Below are positions 1-8,378 of a stretch of 64,000 bases of DNA, one piece after another. Within the stretch, counting starts at the first letter, position 1; each line of letters opens with the position of its first letter. Under the pieces are notes generated by a model that was given only the letters and a program-made list of their open reading frames with translations, was not told the DNA's origin and did not search any database. Origin of the DNA: SFEL01 sp964392455 (GTDB lineage Bacteria > Bacillota > Clostridia > Christensenellales > CAG-138); contig CAYMPG010000002.1 in NCBI GenBank assembly GCA_964392455.1, forward strand, positions 1 to 64,000, written 5' to 3'. The position numbers were made by a program, and so were the translations under genes.

Positions 1-1
1 C

Positions 2-235
2 TCCGTTGCCTCCGGCGGCGGCACCGGCCGTACCCTCCATCCCGATAACATGGCAGCCGGCCCCTCCTCCTATGGCATGACCGACACCATGGGCCGTATG
101 CATTCTGACGCTCAGTTTGCAGGCAGCTCCTCTGTGCCCGCCCACGTGGAAATGATGGGCCTCATCGGCATGGGCAATAACCCCATGGTAGGCGCAACCG
201 TAGCCGTAGCCGTGGCAGTGAGCCAGGCCAAGTAA
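2..235 (+). CDS. C-terminal fragment of an unidentified protein
   Basis: The window opens inside this gene, and 77 codons remain before the TAA. The visible part is rich in Gly, Met, His and Asn, with GGGTGR, HPDNMAAG and GMGNNPMVG stretches and an alternating Ala-Val tail. Such conserved small-residue and polar motifs look like an enzyme active-site region and not a membrane segment. I do not recognise the family. A terminator follows the stop, so this is the last gene of a plus-strand unit, and it converges on the M32 carboxypeptidase gene. Its reading frame is clear; its function is not. Confidence 0.75.
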   Translation, partial: SVASGGGTGRTLHPDNMAAGPSSYGMTDTMGRMHSDAQFAGSSSVPAHVEMMGLIGMGNNPMVGATVAVAVAVSQAK

Positions 236-255
236 ATAAGCTTACCGATAAGTAT

Positions 256-282
256 AAAGGCACCCTGAAAGGGTGCCTTTTT
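256..282 (+). terminator. Rho-independent terminator of the left-edge gene
   Basis: An 11-bp perfect stem (256-266 with 270-280) with a GAA loop is followed by a short T run. It lies 20 bases past the stop codon of the truncated left-edge gene. Confidence 0.85.
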
Positions 283-300
283 ACTTGATGCAATAAAGCA

Positions 301-327
301 GGCGGGGAGGATATTATCCTTCCCGCC
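301..327 (-). terminator. Hairpin ending the M32 carboxypeptidase operon
   Basis: The inverted repeat ggcggggagg / ccttcccgcc lies 30 bases beyond the minus-strand stop at 357. Read on the minus strand the stem is followed by a weak T-rich stretch, so it probably terminates the amidohydrolase-M32 transcript. Confidence 0.6.
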
Positions 328-356
328 TGAAGCATTTTGGTATGGGGCGCTATACT

Positions 357-1859
357 TTACAGCTGGTACAGTGCGCTGAACTTTTCCTTCAGGTGCGCTA
401 TAAGGTACTTTGCGCTGAGGGTCTCGCCGGAAATGGAGGTGATGAGCTCATCGGGGGTATAGAGGGCACCGAAGCGGTAAATATGCTCCTGCTTCCACTT
501 GTAAATGGCGGCAAGGTCGCCCTTGGCCAGCAGCTCATCAAAGGGCAGCTCCTTCTTGAGGACGGAGCTGTACTGGGCATTGTACATATTGCCCAGGGAA
601 TAGCTGGGGAAGTAGCCAAACTGGCCCATTGACCACTGGATATCCTGCAATATGCCGGACTTGTTATCGGTGGGGCGGAGGCCGGTGTATTCCTGCATCT
701 TGTCATTCCACAGGCGGGGCAGGTCTTCCACCTTTACGCGGCCCTCAAATACATCCCTCTCCAGCTCATACCGCAGCAGAATATGCAGATTGTAATTCAG
801 CTCGTCGGCCTCCATGCGAAGGAGGGAGCGGCCGCTCTTATTAACTGCACGGTACATCTGCTCGGGGGTCACGCCCTTGAGCTGCTCGGGGAATATATCT
901 GCAAGGCGGGGCAGCATGAAATCCCAGAAGGAACGATTGCGGCCTACGATATTCTCCCAGAAGCGGGATACGCTTTCGTGCATGGCGGAGGCAAGGCCAC
1001 AGCCTATCACGGTGCCATCAAGGCTGCGGTCGTAGCTCTGCTCATAGAGGCCATGGCCGCCCTCGTGCAATGTGCTGAACACTGCGGGCAGGAACTGGGT
1101 ATCGTAATAGTGGGTGGTAAGGCGCACATCATCCAGGCCAAAGGCGCAGGTGTAGGGATGCTCGCTTTCAGCGATGAGGCCGCGGCTGGTATCAAAGCCC
1201 ATGCAGTCCAGTATCATGGCGGCCATCTTGCGCTGCTGCTCTACGGGGTAAATATTCTTTGTGAACCCATCGTCTATTACCACGCCGGATTCGGATACGG
1301 CCTTTACCAGAGGTACTATGCCCTCTTTAAGGTCTGAAAACAGGCCATCCAGTCGCTCCACGGTCATGCCTTCCTCACGGTAATCCAGCATTGCATTGTA
1401 GGGGCTGCCCTCGTAGCCCCAGCAATCCATCATGCGCTTGCTGTATTCAAACATATTGGTGAGGTGGGGTTTGTACAGCTCCCAGTCATCGGTGCGCTTT
1501 GCAACTTCCCAGGCAGCCTCGGAGCGCCCCTGAAGGACGGAAAACTCATCAAAAAGCTCTGCGGGCACGGATACTGCCCTGTCATGGCGGCGCTTGAGCT
1601 CACGCACGCAGGCACGGTCTGTTTCGCTGAGCTTATCGCTGTGGGCACTAAGGTAATCCAGAGTTTCGTGCATTTCCCTGGAGCAGAGTATGCTGTTTTC
1701 ATTTGCGGAGGCGTAGCCTATCACGTCCGCACGGGCCAGTGAGGCCTTCCTGGGGGTCATGGCACGCCAGTCCCAGGAGATTATCTGCACGGCGTTGCTT
1801 GCAGCAATGTAATCGTGCTGGAGCTTGTAAAACTTCTGCAGGTAATTATCAAAAGTCAT
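357..1859 (-). CDS. M32 family metallocarboxypeptidase
   Basis: The 500-residue length is typical of the Taq/PfuCP-type M32 family, cytosolic zinc carboxypeptidases that remove C-terminal residues from peptides. The zinc motif HEGGH (residues 265-269) is seen with the downstream glutamate in HESVSRFWEN (E295). The start has an AAAGGGA ribosome site about nine bases upstream. The gene lies 21 bases after the amidohydrolase stop, so the two are probably cotranscribed. With the M20 and M24 enzymes and the Opp transporter nearby, a role in degrading imported peptides is inferred. Confidence 0.93.
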   Translation of the reverse strand: MTFDNYLQKFYKLQHDYIAASNAVQIISWDWRAMTPRKASLARADVIGYASANENSILCSREMHETLDYLSAHSDKLSETDRACVRELKRRHDRAVSVPAELFDEFSVLQGRSEAAWEVAKRTDDWELYKPHLTNMFEYSKRMMDCWGYEGSPYNAMLDYREEGMTVERLDGLFSDLKEGIVPLVKAVSESGVVIDDGFTKNIYPVEQQRKMAAMILDCMGFDTSRGLIAESEHPYTCAFGLDDVRLTTHYYDTQFLPAVFSTLHEGGHGLYEQSYDRSLDGTVIGCGLASAMHESVSRFWENIVGRNRSFWDFMLPRLADIFPEQLKGVTPEQMYRAVNKSGRSLLRMEADELNYNLHILLRYELERDVFEGRVKVEDLPRLWNDKMQEYTGLRPTDNKSGILQDIQWSMGQFGYFPSYSLGNMYNAQYSSVLKKELPFDELLAKGDLAAIYKWKQEHIYRFGALYTPDELITSISGETLSAKYLIAHLKEKFSALYQL

Positions 1860-1880
1860 GGTATGTATCCCTTTCTGTGT

Positions 1881-3155
1881 TTACCAGTTGATAAAGGAGG
1901 CGCCGGCAGGGGCGGTGCCGAAGGACAGGGGGGAGAAGCGGGGGCGGTTATCTCCTGCAATGGAGGACAGCACCAGGCTGCCGCCCTTTACCACCATATC
2001 CACGTTCCTCAGGTGGCTTATCACCTCATCGGGCTTGCCATTGAGGGCAATAAGGTCTGCCTCCTTGCCCACCTCCAGTGTGCCGGTGACATTATCCACG
2101 CCGCACAGCTCTGCGGATACACGGGTGGCAGAGCAGAGGGCATCCATGGGAGCCATGCCTGCCTCCACCAGCAGCTCCACCTCGCGGATGGTGGCATTGG
2201 TGCCATCCAGAGGATCGCTGGGCAGCAGGTCTGTACCTACGGCGATGCGTGCGCCCGCTGCAATTGCGTTGGCGGCGGACTGCATATGCTTTTTGCCTAT
2301 CTCGCGTATCTTCTCAATGTGATAGCGGGGATTATTATGCTTTTCAAGGTAATCGCAGGAGGCGGATACTGCCAGCGTGGGCACAAGGTATGCATCGGAA
2401 TCTGCCAGTATGCGGGCGGTTTCCTCATTCATCAGGTAGCCGTGCTCAATGGAGATAACGCCGCAGCGTATGGCTGCACGAATGGCCTCGTCATTGCCGA
2501 TATGGCCGGAAACGATTTTGTTGTACTTTTTGGCCACCTGGGTAACGGCGGTGATTTCTTCCTCGGTCATCTGCATGGTGTTTGCGCCTTCATATTCGCC
2601 TACCATGCCGCCGGTGGTGCATATCTTTATAAGGTCTACGCCGTGAACTATGACGTTTCTGGTTTCACGCATGAATTCATAGGGGCCGCTGCACTCTATG
2701 GAGCCCCACTGGCCTGCGCCATGGCCGCCATGGGCAATTATGATGGGGCCGGCGGTAAGTATGCGGGGGCCCATTACCATGCCCCGGTTTATGGCATCAC
2801 GAACGGCCGTATCAGAGTAATCGGCTTCGCCGGTGCTGCGTATGGTGGTAACGCCGCAGAACAGGGATTCTATCGCACGGCGATACATGACCATTGCCCG
2901 GTAGCCGGGGGTCTTGTATTCGTCAACGTTATATGGCGTGAAGGGGAAGCGCAGGGCCATGTGAACATGGCAATTGAAAAGGCCGGGCATAAGGGTGCGG
3001 CCGCCAAGGTCTATGGAGCAGCAGCCCTTTGCGGAGGGTGCTCCCTGGGCAGGGCCTGCGTAGGTGATGGTCTTGCCATCCACCACAAGAACTGCGTTTT
3101 CCACAGGGGCAGCGCCGGTGCCGTCTATAAGTCTGCAATTATAGTAGTAATCCAT
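1881..3155 (-). CDS. Metal-dependent amidohydrolase (imidazolonepropionase/prolidase-like)
   Basis: This 424-residue protein has the amidohydrolase-superfamily layout: a small N-terminal beta domain, the HVH metal pair at 63-65, later histidines in SGHIGND and IEHGY, and the catalytic Asp in GTDLLPSD. Relatives hydrolyse cyclic amides, ureas or Xaa-Pro dipeptides; the substrate here is unknown. I chose the ATG at 3155 because AGGAGG lies ten bases upstream. An in-frame ATG 42 bases further upstream has no ribosome site and would add an extra tail. It leads the unit that includes the M32 carboxypeptidase and is divergent from codY. Confidence 0.9.
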   Translation of the reverse strand: MDYYYNCRLIDGTGAAPVENAVLVVDGKTITYAGPAQGAPSAKGCCSIDLGGRTLMPGLFNCHVHMALRFPFTPYNVDEYKTPGYRAMVMYRRAIESLFCGVTTIRSTGEADYSDTAVRDAINRGMVMGPRILTAGPIIIAHGGHGAGQWGSIECSGPYEFMRETRNVIVHGVDLIKICTTGGMVGEYEGANTMQMTEEEITAVTQVAKKYNKIVSGHIGNDEAIRAAIRCGVISIEHGYLMNEETARILADSDAYLVPTLAVSASCDYLEKHNNPRYHIEKIREIGKKHMQSAANAIAAGARIAVGTDLLPSDPLDGTNATIREVELLVEAGMAPMDALCSATRVSAELCGVDNVTGTLEVGKEADLIALNGKPDEVISHLRNVDMVVKGGSLVLSSIAGDNRPRFSPLSFGTAPAGASFINW

Positions 3156-3258
3156 TGCGATTATACCTCCTGAATTCACAATATACAGAGTATTCATCTA
3201 TTAAAGCCACTTATTTTAATTCTTGCATTTGCCCAATATTTTGTCAATGAGGCTGGAA

Positions 3259-3273
3259 GTATTCTGAATTCTA
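3259..3273. promoter_or_regulatory. Candidate CodY-type operator upstream of codY
   Basis: A 15-base near-palindrome AGTATTCTGAATTCT shares the TTCWGAA centre of the known CodY box and matches 10 of its 15 positions. A very similar site (12 or 13 of 15 on the opposite strand) occurs at 6897-6911 in the other divergent promoter region of this island. It sits between codY and the amidohydrolase gene. Confidence 0.45.
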
Positions 3274-3305
3274 TGCCATACCCATGGAGATACTTAATTA
3301 CATGG

Positions 3306-3334
3306 TTTGCTATTCGCACCTTGTTTGGTATAAT
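3306..3334 (+). promoter_or_regulatory. Promoter of the codY-like gene
   Basis: An extended -10, TGGTATAAT (3326-3334), has a weak TTTGCT -35 17 bases upstream of the hexamer. It lies about 40 bases before the codY start. The same TGGTATAAT element recurs at 15597 and, on the minus strand, at 35680. Confidence 0.65.
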
Positions 3335-3372
3335 TATGCGAAGAAAAGCATCTTTAAGGGAAGGAGCAGAGC

Positions 3373-4161
3373 ATGACAGACATTATACGACAGATACAGG
3401 AGCTGAATACATTCTTTCAGCATTCCATAGAAAACACAGTATCGCTTCAGCAGTTTTGTGACCGTCTGTGCCAGATACTGAGGGCAAATATCTATATTTT
3501 CTTTCAGGATGGCGAGATATTCTGCTACTCCCTTTTTCCTGAGTACGATTGCAGCTACAGCGACAGCTCTCTGAAGGACAGGATGCTGCCCCAGAAGTAC
3601 AAGAGCATATTTGACGGGGTGGAGCGCTCCGCCTTCAACGTATACGAAAAAGCCCCCACCTGCACCTGTGAAAACGTGGATAAGTGCATATACAGCGAAA
3701 GGTACTTCTCGGTGGTGCCCATATATTACTATAACATGGATGCCACCAAGGCGGGAATGCTTATGATGCGGTATGGCTCATCCTTTGAGCAGGAGGAGGA
3801 GATAATCTGCGAATATACCGCAATGCTCGTATCGCTGGAGCTGTTTTATCAGGCTCAGAATTCCATAAAGGAGGAGGCCATGCAGGTGGCCTACTCTCAG
3901 CTTGCGGTGAAGTCACTATCCACCAGCGAGCTGAATGCTGCCAAGGTGATACTTGAGCAGATAGCAAATGACAATGGCAGCGTAATGCTGGTAAAGGCGG
4001 CAGACCAGGCCTTCGTTACCCAGTCCGTAGTATCCAATGCGCTGAAAAAGCTGGAGAGCGCCGGGGTGATATCCACCCAATCCTACGGGGTGAAGGGCAA
4101 GCACATCAGCGTGAATAACAAATACCTGCTGGATGATATAAAGAACCGCATGAAAAACTGA
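3373..4161 (+). CDS. codY: CodY-like GTP/amino-acid sensing transcriptional regulator
   Basis: CodY is the global nutritional repressor of low-GC Gram-positives; it binds branched-chain amino acids through a GAF domain and DNA through a C-terminal winged helix. The 262-residue length fits the family (about 259). The last 60 residues match the CodY HTH closely: TQSVVSNALKKLESAGVI (216-233) followed by a YGVKGKHISV wing. The N-terminal GAF half is divergent and carries a CxC...C cluster (C97, C99, C105) absent from Bacillus CodY as I recall it. Ribosome site and extended -10 promoter precede it. Its position among peptide-use genes supports a nutritional role; it could be a local paralog and not the global CodY. 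Confidence 0.85.
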   Translation: MTDIIRQIQELNTFFQHSIENTVSLQQFCDRLCQILRANIYIFFQDGEIFCYSLFPEYDCSYSDSSLKDRMLPQKYKSIFDGVERSAFNVYEKAPTCTCENVDKCIYSERYFSVVPIYYYNMDATKAGMLMMRYGSSFEQEEEIICEYTAMLVSLELFYQAQNSIKEEAMQVAYSQLAVKSLSTSELNAAKVILEQIANDNGSVMLVKAADQAFVTQSVVSNALKKLESAGVISTQSYGVKGKHISVNNKYLLDDIKNRMKN

Positions 4162-4236
4162 AAATGCAGCTTTGGCTGCCCGGAGGCGGGGGCGAGAGGC
4201 GAAATACACAAAAAGCAGGCTTTTGCCGCTTAAATA

Positions 4237-4268
4237 AAAAAATACTGTGCATCAGCACAGTATTTTTT
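4237..4268. terminator. Bidirectional terminator between codY and the M20 gene
   Basis: A 14-bp stem (4237-4250 with 4255-4268) with an ATCA loop has A-rich and T-rich flanks, so it can stop transcription on both strands between the convergent genes. Confidence 0.92.
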
Positions 4269-4310
4269 ATTTTTATCCTGAAAGCCAATGCTAAAGAAGC
4301 TCGAGAAGCA

Positions 4311-5477
4311 TCAGCTCTGCAGGTATTTTGTGGCAACCTGGGCATAGGCGGCGCTGCCCTGATAGAGTATTTCGTCATCAAACAGCACGCAGGGATTATG
4401 GCCGGGGAAGTGCTTTCCCTTGGGGGAAAGGCTTGCTATTTCAAACATGGCGGAGGGAGCCCTCAGGGCGAACTCGGAGAAATCCTCGCTTACCATGTTG
4501 ATGCGGCTGCCAACGGGCTGCACAAGTGCGCCGGGCATTTCCGCAAGCCAATCATGGGCCTGATGGGTGAAGGAGGGGTCATTATACAGCATGGACATAC
4601 CCTTTGAATGGAACTCTGCCTTCACATGGTAGGTAGCCTCTGCGCCCTTAAGTATCTCCTCAAGGCGGCTCTTTATGTAATTGCGGCTTTCCTCGCTGAC
4701 AGTCCTCAGGGTGCCGCCGAAGGTGCAGGATTCTGGGATGATATTACGGGCGGTGCCGCTTTCTATCTTGCACACGGTAAGCACGGCGGGCTCCTGGGAG
4801 GTTATTTCATAGCGCATCAGGTTGGTGATGGACTGGATTATGCCTACGGCCGCAGTTATGGGGTTTATGCCGGTATGGGGCTGGGAGCCGTGGGAGGATT
4901 TACCCTGAATGACCACATCGAATTCATCTATGGAGGACATATACGGCCCGGCGGTGCAGGATATGGTGCCGCTGGGCAGGGTCTCGCTGGGGAATACATG
5001 GAAGGCAAAGGCATGATCCGGCAGGGGATCCAGCGCACCTGAGGTGAGCATGGCGGCAGCGCCGCCCATAAGCTCCTCCGCCTCCTGGAAGCAGAGCACT
5101 ACCTGACCGGGAAGCTCCTGCTCCTGCTCCTTAAGCAGGGCAGCCGCACCCAGCAGCATGGTGGTATGGGTATCATGGCCGCAGGCGTGCATCTTGCCAA
5201 CGTGTTCAGAGGCAAAGGGCAGGCCGGTCTGCTCCAGGATGGGCAGGGCGTCCATATCTGCCCTGAGCAGTATGCGCTTTCCGCCCTTTTTGCCCACATA
5301 GCCTATTATGCCGCCGCATTCAGGCAGCTCGTAGGGGATATTCAGCCTGTCCAGCTCGGCGCATACAAAGGCGCGGGTCAGGGGCAGGTCGTGGCCCAGC
5401 TCGGGGTGGGCGTGCAGATAGTGGCGCATTTCTACCAGATGGGGCTGAAGCTGCTTGGCTTTTTCAAAGTATGACAT
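4311..5477 (-). CDS. M20D amidohydrolase (N-acyl-amino-acid/hippurate hydrolase type)
   Basis: The 388-residue protein matches the IAA-amino-acid hydrolase/aminoacylase family, which frees amino acids from N-acyl conjugates. Visible landmarks are RADMDALP (72-79), the metal-binding CGHDTH (C99, H101, H104), the catalytic QEAEE (131-135) and the dimerisation-domain segment GTARNIIPES. Family knowledge gives the chemistry; the acyl group is not predictable. It follows the M24 peptidase gene by 61 bases on the same strand, probably as one operon, and ends at a strong bidirectional terminator. Confidence 0.92.
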   Translation of the reverse strand: MSYFEKAKQLQPHLVEMRHYLHAHPELGHDLPLTRAFVCAELDRLNIPYELPECGGIIGYVGKKGGKRILLRADMDALPILEQTGLPFASEHVGKMHACGHDTHTTMLLGAAALLKEQEQELPGQVVLCFQEAEELMGGAAAMLTSGALDPLPDHAFAFHVFPSETLPSGTISCTAGPYMSSIDEFDVVIQGKSSHGSQPHTGINPITAAVGIIQSITNLMRYEITSQEPAVLTVCKIESGTARNIIPESCTFGGTLRTVSEESRNYIKSRLEEILKGAEATYHVKAEFHSKGMSMLYNDPSFTHQAHDWLAEMPGALVQPVGSRINMVSEDFSEFALRAPSAMFEIASLSPKGKHFPGHNPCVLFDDEILYQGSAAYAQVATKYLQS

Positions 5478-5538
5478 GGTGATTATATTATGCTCCTTTC
5501 GGGTATGGGGTTAATATTCATTCACTCAGGCGGGCAAA

Positions 5539-6774
5539 TCAAACCAGCCTGATTTTATCGTAGGCGTTATCAAGATAGGTGAGTTCTCCGTCCTTTGTGA
5601 AGAGTACCGTTTCCTCAAGGTAGAATACCACCTCCTGGTCATTCCACTCGGGAACAGGGCAGGGCACATTGTATTCCAGTGCATATGCCGTATTAAGGTG
5701 CAGAGGAAGCTCGCCCTTGCCGGGCAATGCATATTGCTTATCCGGCAGACCAAAGGCCGGGCCTGCGCCATGCACGGTAAGGCCTATGGGATGGGTATAG
5801 AACATGGGGCGCATACCTGCCTGACGGCCTGAGGACAGGGCCTCCAGCAGCACCTCGTTGCCTGTGCGGCCGGCACGGAAGGCACCGGCGGCCAGCCTGC
5901 CAAATTTCAGCCCCTGATGAAAGCCGTTGAGTATGCCCTTTGGCACCTCTGTTTCGCCGGGGCGCAGCACGTAGCCAAATCTCTGCAAATCCGTGCAGAG
6001 GCCAAGGTATTCCAGCCCTATGTCATAGTGGATAAGATCGCCAGGCATTATGGTGCCCTTTGCCATGGTGCGCTCATCGCCGCAGCGCTGAAAATCCACC
6101 CATGCGCCGGTAAAATTCTGCACGCCAAGCTGCTGGTAGGTATCGGCTATCCAGTACTCCACCTCATCTGTGGTGGTGACGCCCGGCACTATTACCTCCC
6201 GGGAAAAGGCCCTGTCCAGCACATGAACGGTAAGCTCATATATGGATGGATACATTGCAAGCTCCCGCTCTGTACGCTCCTCAAGCCAGCGGTAGGATAT
6301 CCTGTCCGCATCGCACAGCCTGTCGCAATACTTCTTTGGCAGGTACTCTGTGAGCTGCTGATACAGCACATGGGTAAGGCCGGCGCCATGGGTGCTGATG
6401 GGGGAGATGTTTATGCCTATCTTCTCAGGGGCCTTTTGCTGAATGTAGGATACTATGGTGTCCCACTGGGTATCTGCATCGTAGGTTATCTGCCTGTAAA
6501 AGGCGGCAAGGGCCGGATTGGGCTTGTTGATGCTGACGGCGTCAAGGCTGCCATCCTTATCCAGGGTGAATATTATGCAGGTAGTCCTGTTTGCAAAGGT
6601 CACCTTGGCGGGAACGATGGTGCGGAATATCAGATCCTCATTGTTTTCCGCAGCCAGTATCAGCCACATATCTATGCCGGCTTCCTTCATTATCCGGGGA
6701 AGCAGGGTCTCAAGGCGCTCACGGGTGATGCTGTCACGTATCTGGTGCTGTTTTTGTCTTGGCAAAGTAAACAT
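5539..6774 (-). CDS. M24 family metallopeptidase (Xaa-Pro peptidase type), paralog 1
   Basis: This is a 411-residue creatinase/prolidase-fold protein: an N-terminal domain, then the pita-bread domain with candidate metal ligands in HYDIG, CTDLQR, TVHGAGP, LEYNV and YLEET. The family cleaves Xaa-Pro peptides or related C-N bonds. A second homolog is encoded at 13752-15038 on the other side of the oligopeptide transporter; the two share the GDLIH, YTHP and PEW/AEW-N motifs, so they probably act on related substrates. It is the first gene of the leftward unit with the M20 enzyme and is divergent from the aminotransferase-opp operon. Confidence 0.9.
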   Translation of the reverse strand: MFTLPRQKQHQIRDSITRERLETLLPRIMKEAGIDMWLILAAENNEDLIFRTIVPAKVTFANRTTCIIFTLDKDGSLDAVSINKPNPALAAFYRQITYDADTQWDTIVSYIQQKAPEKIGINISPISTHGAGLTHVLYQQLTEYLPKKYCDRLCDADRISYRWLEERTERELAMYPSIYELTVHVLDRAFSREVIVPGVTTTDEVEYWIADTYQQLGVQNFTGAWVDFQRCGDERTMAKGTIMPGDLIHYDIGLEYLGLCTDLQRFGYVLRPGETEVPKGILNGFHQGLKFGRLAAGAFRAGRTGNEVLLEALSSGRQAGMRPMFYTHPIGLTVHGAGPAFGLPDKQYALPGKGELPLHLNTAYALEYNVPCPVPEWNDQEVVFYLEETVLFTKDGELTYLDNAYDKIRLV

Positions 6775-6858
6775 TATGCGCTCCTTTTTATGCAGGGTGC
6801 AGTGCGGGATTGTGTGCAGGAAAATAGTTTGCCGGGATGTATTTTGAATTTACGACCT

Positions 6859-6867
6859 AATATATCA
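6859..6867 (-). promoter_or_regulatory. Leftward extended -10 for the M24-M20 operon
   Basis: Read on the minus strand this is TGATATATT, an extended -10, about 85 bases upstream of the M24 start. No convincing -35 was seen. Confidence 0.45.
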
Positions 6868-6896
6868 TCTGAGGCGTGGAAATCAATAAAGCAGAT

Positions 6897-6911
6897 TGAA
6901 TTCAGAATTCT
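6897..6911. promoter_or_regulatory. Candidate CodY-type operator between divergent promoters
   Basis: TGAATTCAGAATTCT is a palindrome with the TTCAGAA core. Its reverse complement differs from the site upstream of codY (3259-3273) at only two positions. It lies 11 bases upstream of the rightward -35 and just upstream of the leftward promoter. Confidence 0.5.
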
Positions 6912-6921
6912 CCCCTATATA

Positions 6922-6951
6922 TTGCAATCAAAATTATACAGATGTTAAAAT
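6922..6951 (+). promoter_or_regulatory. Rightward promoter of the aminotransferase-opp operon
   Basis: TTGCAA (6922-6927) and TAAAAT (6946-6951) are spaced by 18 bases, with TGT before the -10 giving an extended -10. Confidence 0.5.
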
Positions 6952-7087
6952 GTCCGCATTATCTAAAGCTCATAGTGGCGTAAAACCACGAAAAAACGAG
7001 TAAAATCTGTTATTGCCAATAAAAATTCACACAGAGATATGAAAGCTGAATAATCGTATTTAAACGTATAGGAGATGGGGCTGCACT

Positions 7088-7120
7088 ATGCTGCCGCCCG
7101 AGAAGATGGAGGAGTATTGA
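7088..7120 (+). CDS. Possible ten-residue leader peptide
   Basis: ATG to TGA encodes MLPPEKMEEY and ends one base before the aminotransferase start. The end of this ORF contains the GGAGGAG ribosome site of the next gene, so translation here could gate it. An AGGAG lies 13 bases upstream of its ATG. It may be chance. Confidence 0.25.
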   Translation: MLPPEKMEEY

Positions 7121-7121
7121 C

Positions 7122-8354
7122 ATGATATCAAAAATGACCGCTGCATTTCAGGAAATGCAGGGAGGCCTGTTTTCCGATGTGCAGAAGGCCGACGTGGGCG
7201 ATGTGGCAGCCAGGCTGGGAGAAGCCGGCGTCACACTTATGTGCTGGGCTGACCCCTTTTCGCCTGCCTCTACCATACCTGAGCACGTTAAGGAGGCCAC
7301 TATAGAGGCCATACGCAATGGCACAGCCGGCCACTATACTGCGCCCATAGGCAACAGCAAGCTGAAGGAGGAGATAGCAAAGAAGCTCAAGTCCTTCAAC
7401 CACCTGGAGGTGGAGCCCCAGAGGAACATACTTATTACTCCGGGCTCGGATTCCGGGCTGTACTTTGCCATGCTGCCCTTTATAGCACCGGGAGACGAGG
7501 TAATGATAATCGATCCCAGCTATCCCAATAACTTCCAGAATACCGTAATAATGGGCGGCGTGCCTGTGGCAGTTCCCGTAAGCAGGGAAAACGGCTACCA
7601 GTTTGAAATAGAAGAATTTGAAAAGCGGGTCACCGACAGGACAAAGATGATAGTCCTTACAAACCCCAATAACCCCACCACTGCGGTATATCGCAGGGAA
7701 AAGCTGGAGCAGCTTGCAGAGTTTGCCATAAAGCATGATTTGGTGGTGGTGGTGGATCAGGCCTTTGAGGATCCCGTATTTGACGGCATAGAGATGGTCA
7801 CCCTTGCTACCCTGCCCGGAATGTGGGAGAGAACGGTCACGGTATTCTCCCTGTCCAAGGGAATGGGCCTCAGCGGATACCGGGTAGGCTACATAGTGGC
7901 CTCAGACAGGATAATGGATAAATTCTACGCAGCGGCGGTGAGCGTACTTGGCGCCACAAATTCTGCCGCACAGGCAGGTGCCATAGCCGCAATGCAAGAT
8001 TCCTCCTTCTGCCAGCAGATGAATAAATGGCATACGGAGCGCAGGGAGCTGGTCTATGAGATATGCGGGAATATACCCGGCGTTTACATGATGAAATCCG
8101 AATCGGGCTTCCTTTCCTGGATGGATGTTTCCAGGCTGGGAACTGCCGAGGAAATAGTACAGTATCTGATAGATGAGGCCAATGTGGTGGTAAACGTGGG
8201 TACCCCCTATGGTAAAAACGGCGAAGGACATCTTCGCATAGTTCATGGCGCAATAGCCGACATGGAACAATTCAGAGACGCACTCAACCGCATAAGGTCC
8301 GCTTTGACGGCCCGTGCAGAGCGGATGGGAATAACAGGTAAGGAATCTGTTTGA
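7122..8354 (+). CDS. PLP-dependent class I/II aminotransferase
   Basis: The 410-residue fold-type I aminotransferase shows NPNNPT (181-186), the Asp of VVDQAFED and the Schiff-base lysine K246 in FSLSKGMGLSGYR with the phosphate-binding arginine R254. Such enzymes move amino groups between amino acids and 2-oxo acids in the cytosol; the specificity is not readable. GGAGGAG precedes the start. It leads the operon with the oligopeptide importer, M24 paralog 2 and RidA, consistent with catabolism of amino acids released from imported peptides. Confidence 0.92.
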   Translation: MISKMTAAFQEMQGGLFSDVQKADVGDVAARLGEAGVTLMCWADPFSPASTIPEHVKEATIEAIRNGTAGHYTAPIGNSKLKEEIAKKLKSFNHLEVEPQRNILITPGSDSGLYFAMLPFIAPGDEVMIIDPSYPNNFQNTVIMGGVPVAVPVSRENGYQFEIEEFEKRVTDRTKMIVLTNPNNPTTAVYRREKLEQLAEFAIKHDLVVVVDQAFEDPVFDGIEMVTLATLPGMWERTVTVFSLSKGMGLSGYRVGYIVASDRIMDKFYAAAVSVLGATNSAAQAGAIAAMQDSSFCQQMNKWHTERRELVYEICGNIPGVYMMKSESGFLSWMDVSRLGTAEEIVQYLIDEANVVVNVGTPYGKNGEGHLRIVHGAIADMEQFRDALNRIRSALTARAERMGITGKESV

Positions 8355-8378
8355 TTACGAAGGAGGTGAACGAAAAAG

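Larger units (their letters stand above)
6775..7121. other. Divergent control region between the M24 and aminotransferase operons
   Basis: This 347-base AT-rich stretch holds no full gene. It contains a leftward extended -10 (6859-6867), a CodY-type palindrome (6897-6911), a rightward promoter (6922-6951), a leader of about 165 bases and a possible ten-codon leader ORF (7088-7120). Confidence 0.7.

Noticed and set aside
3160..3165. TATAAT on the minus strand directly before the amidohydrolase start
   Set aside because: It overlaps the AGGAGG ribosome site and lies five bases from the ATG, so it cannot be the promoter of a transcript that includes that site.
1815..3173. A 452-codon plus-strand ORF over the amidohydrolase gene
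   Set aside because: It is fully antisense to a gene with clear catalytic motifs, its translation is low-complexity His/Gly/Ala-rich, and it has no ribosome site. The codon bias of the real gene keeps this frame open.
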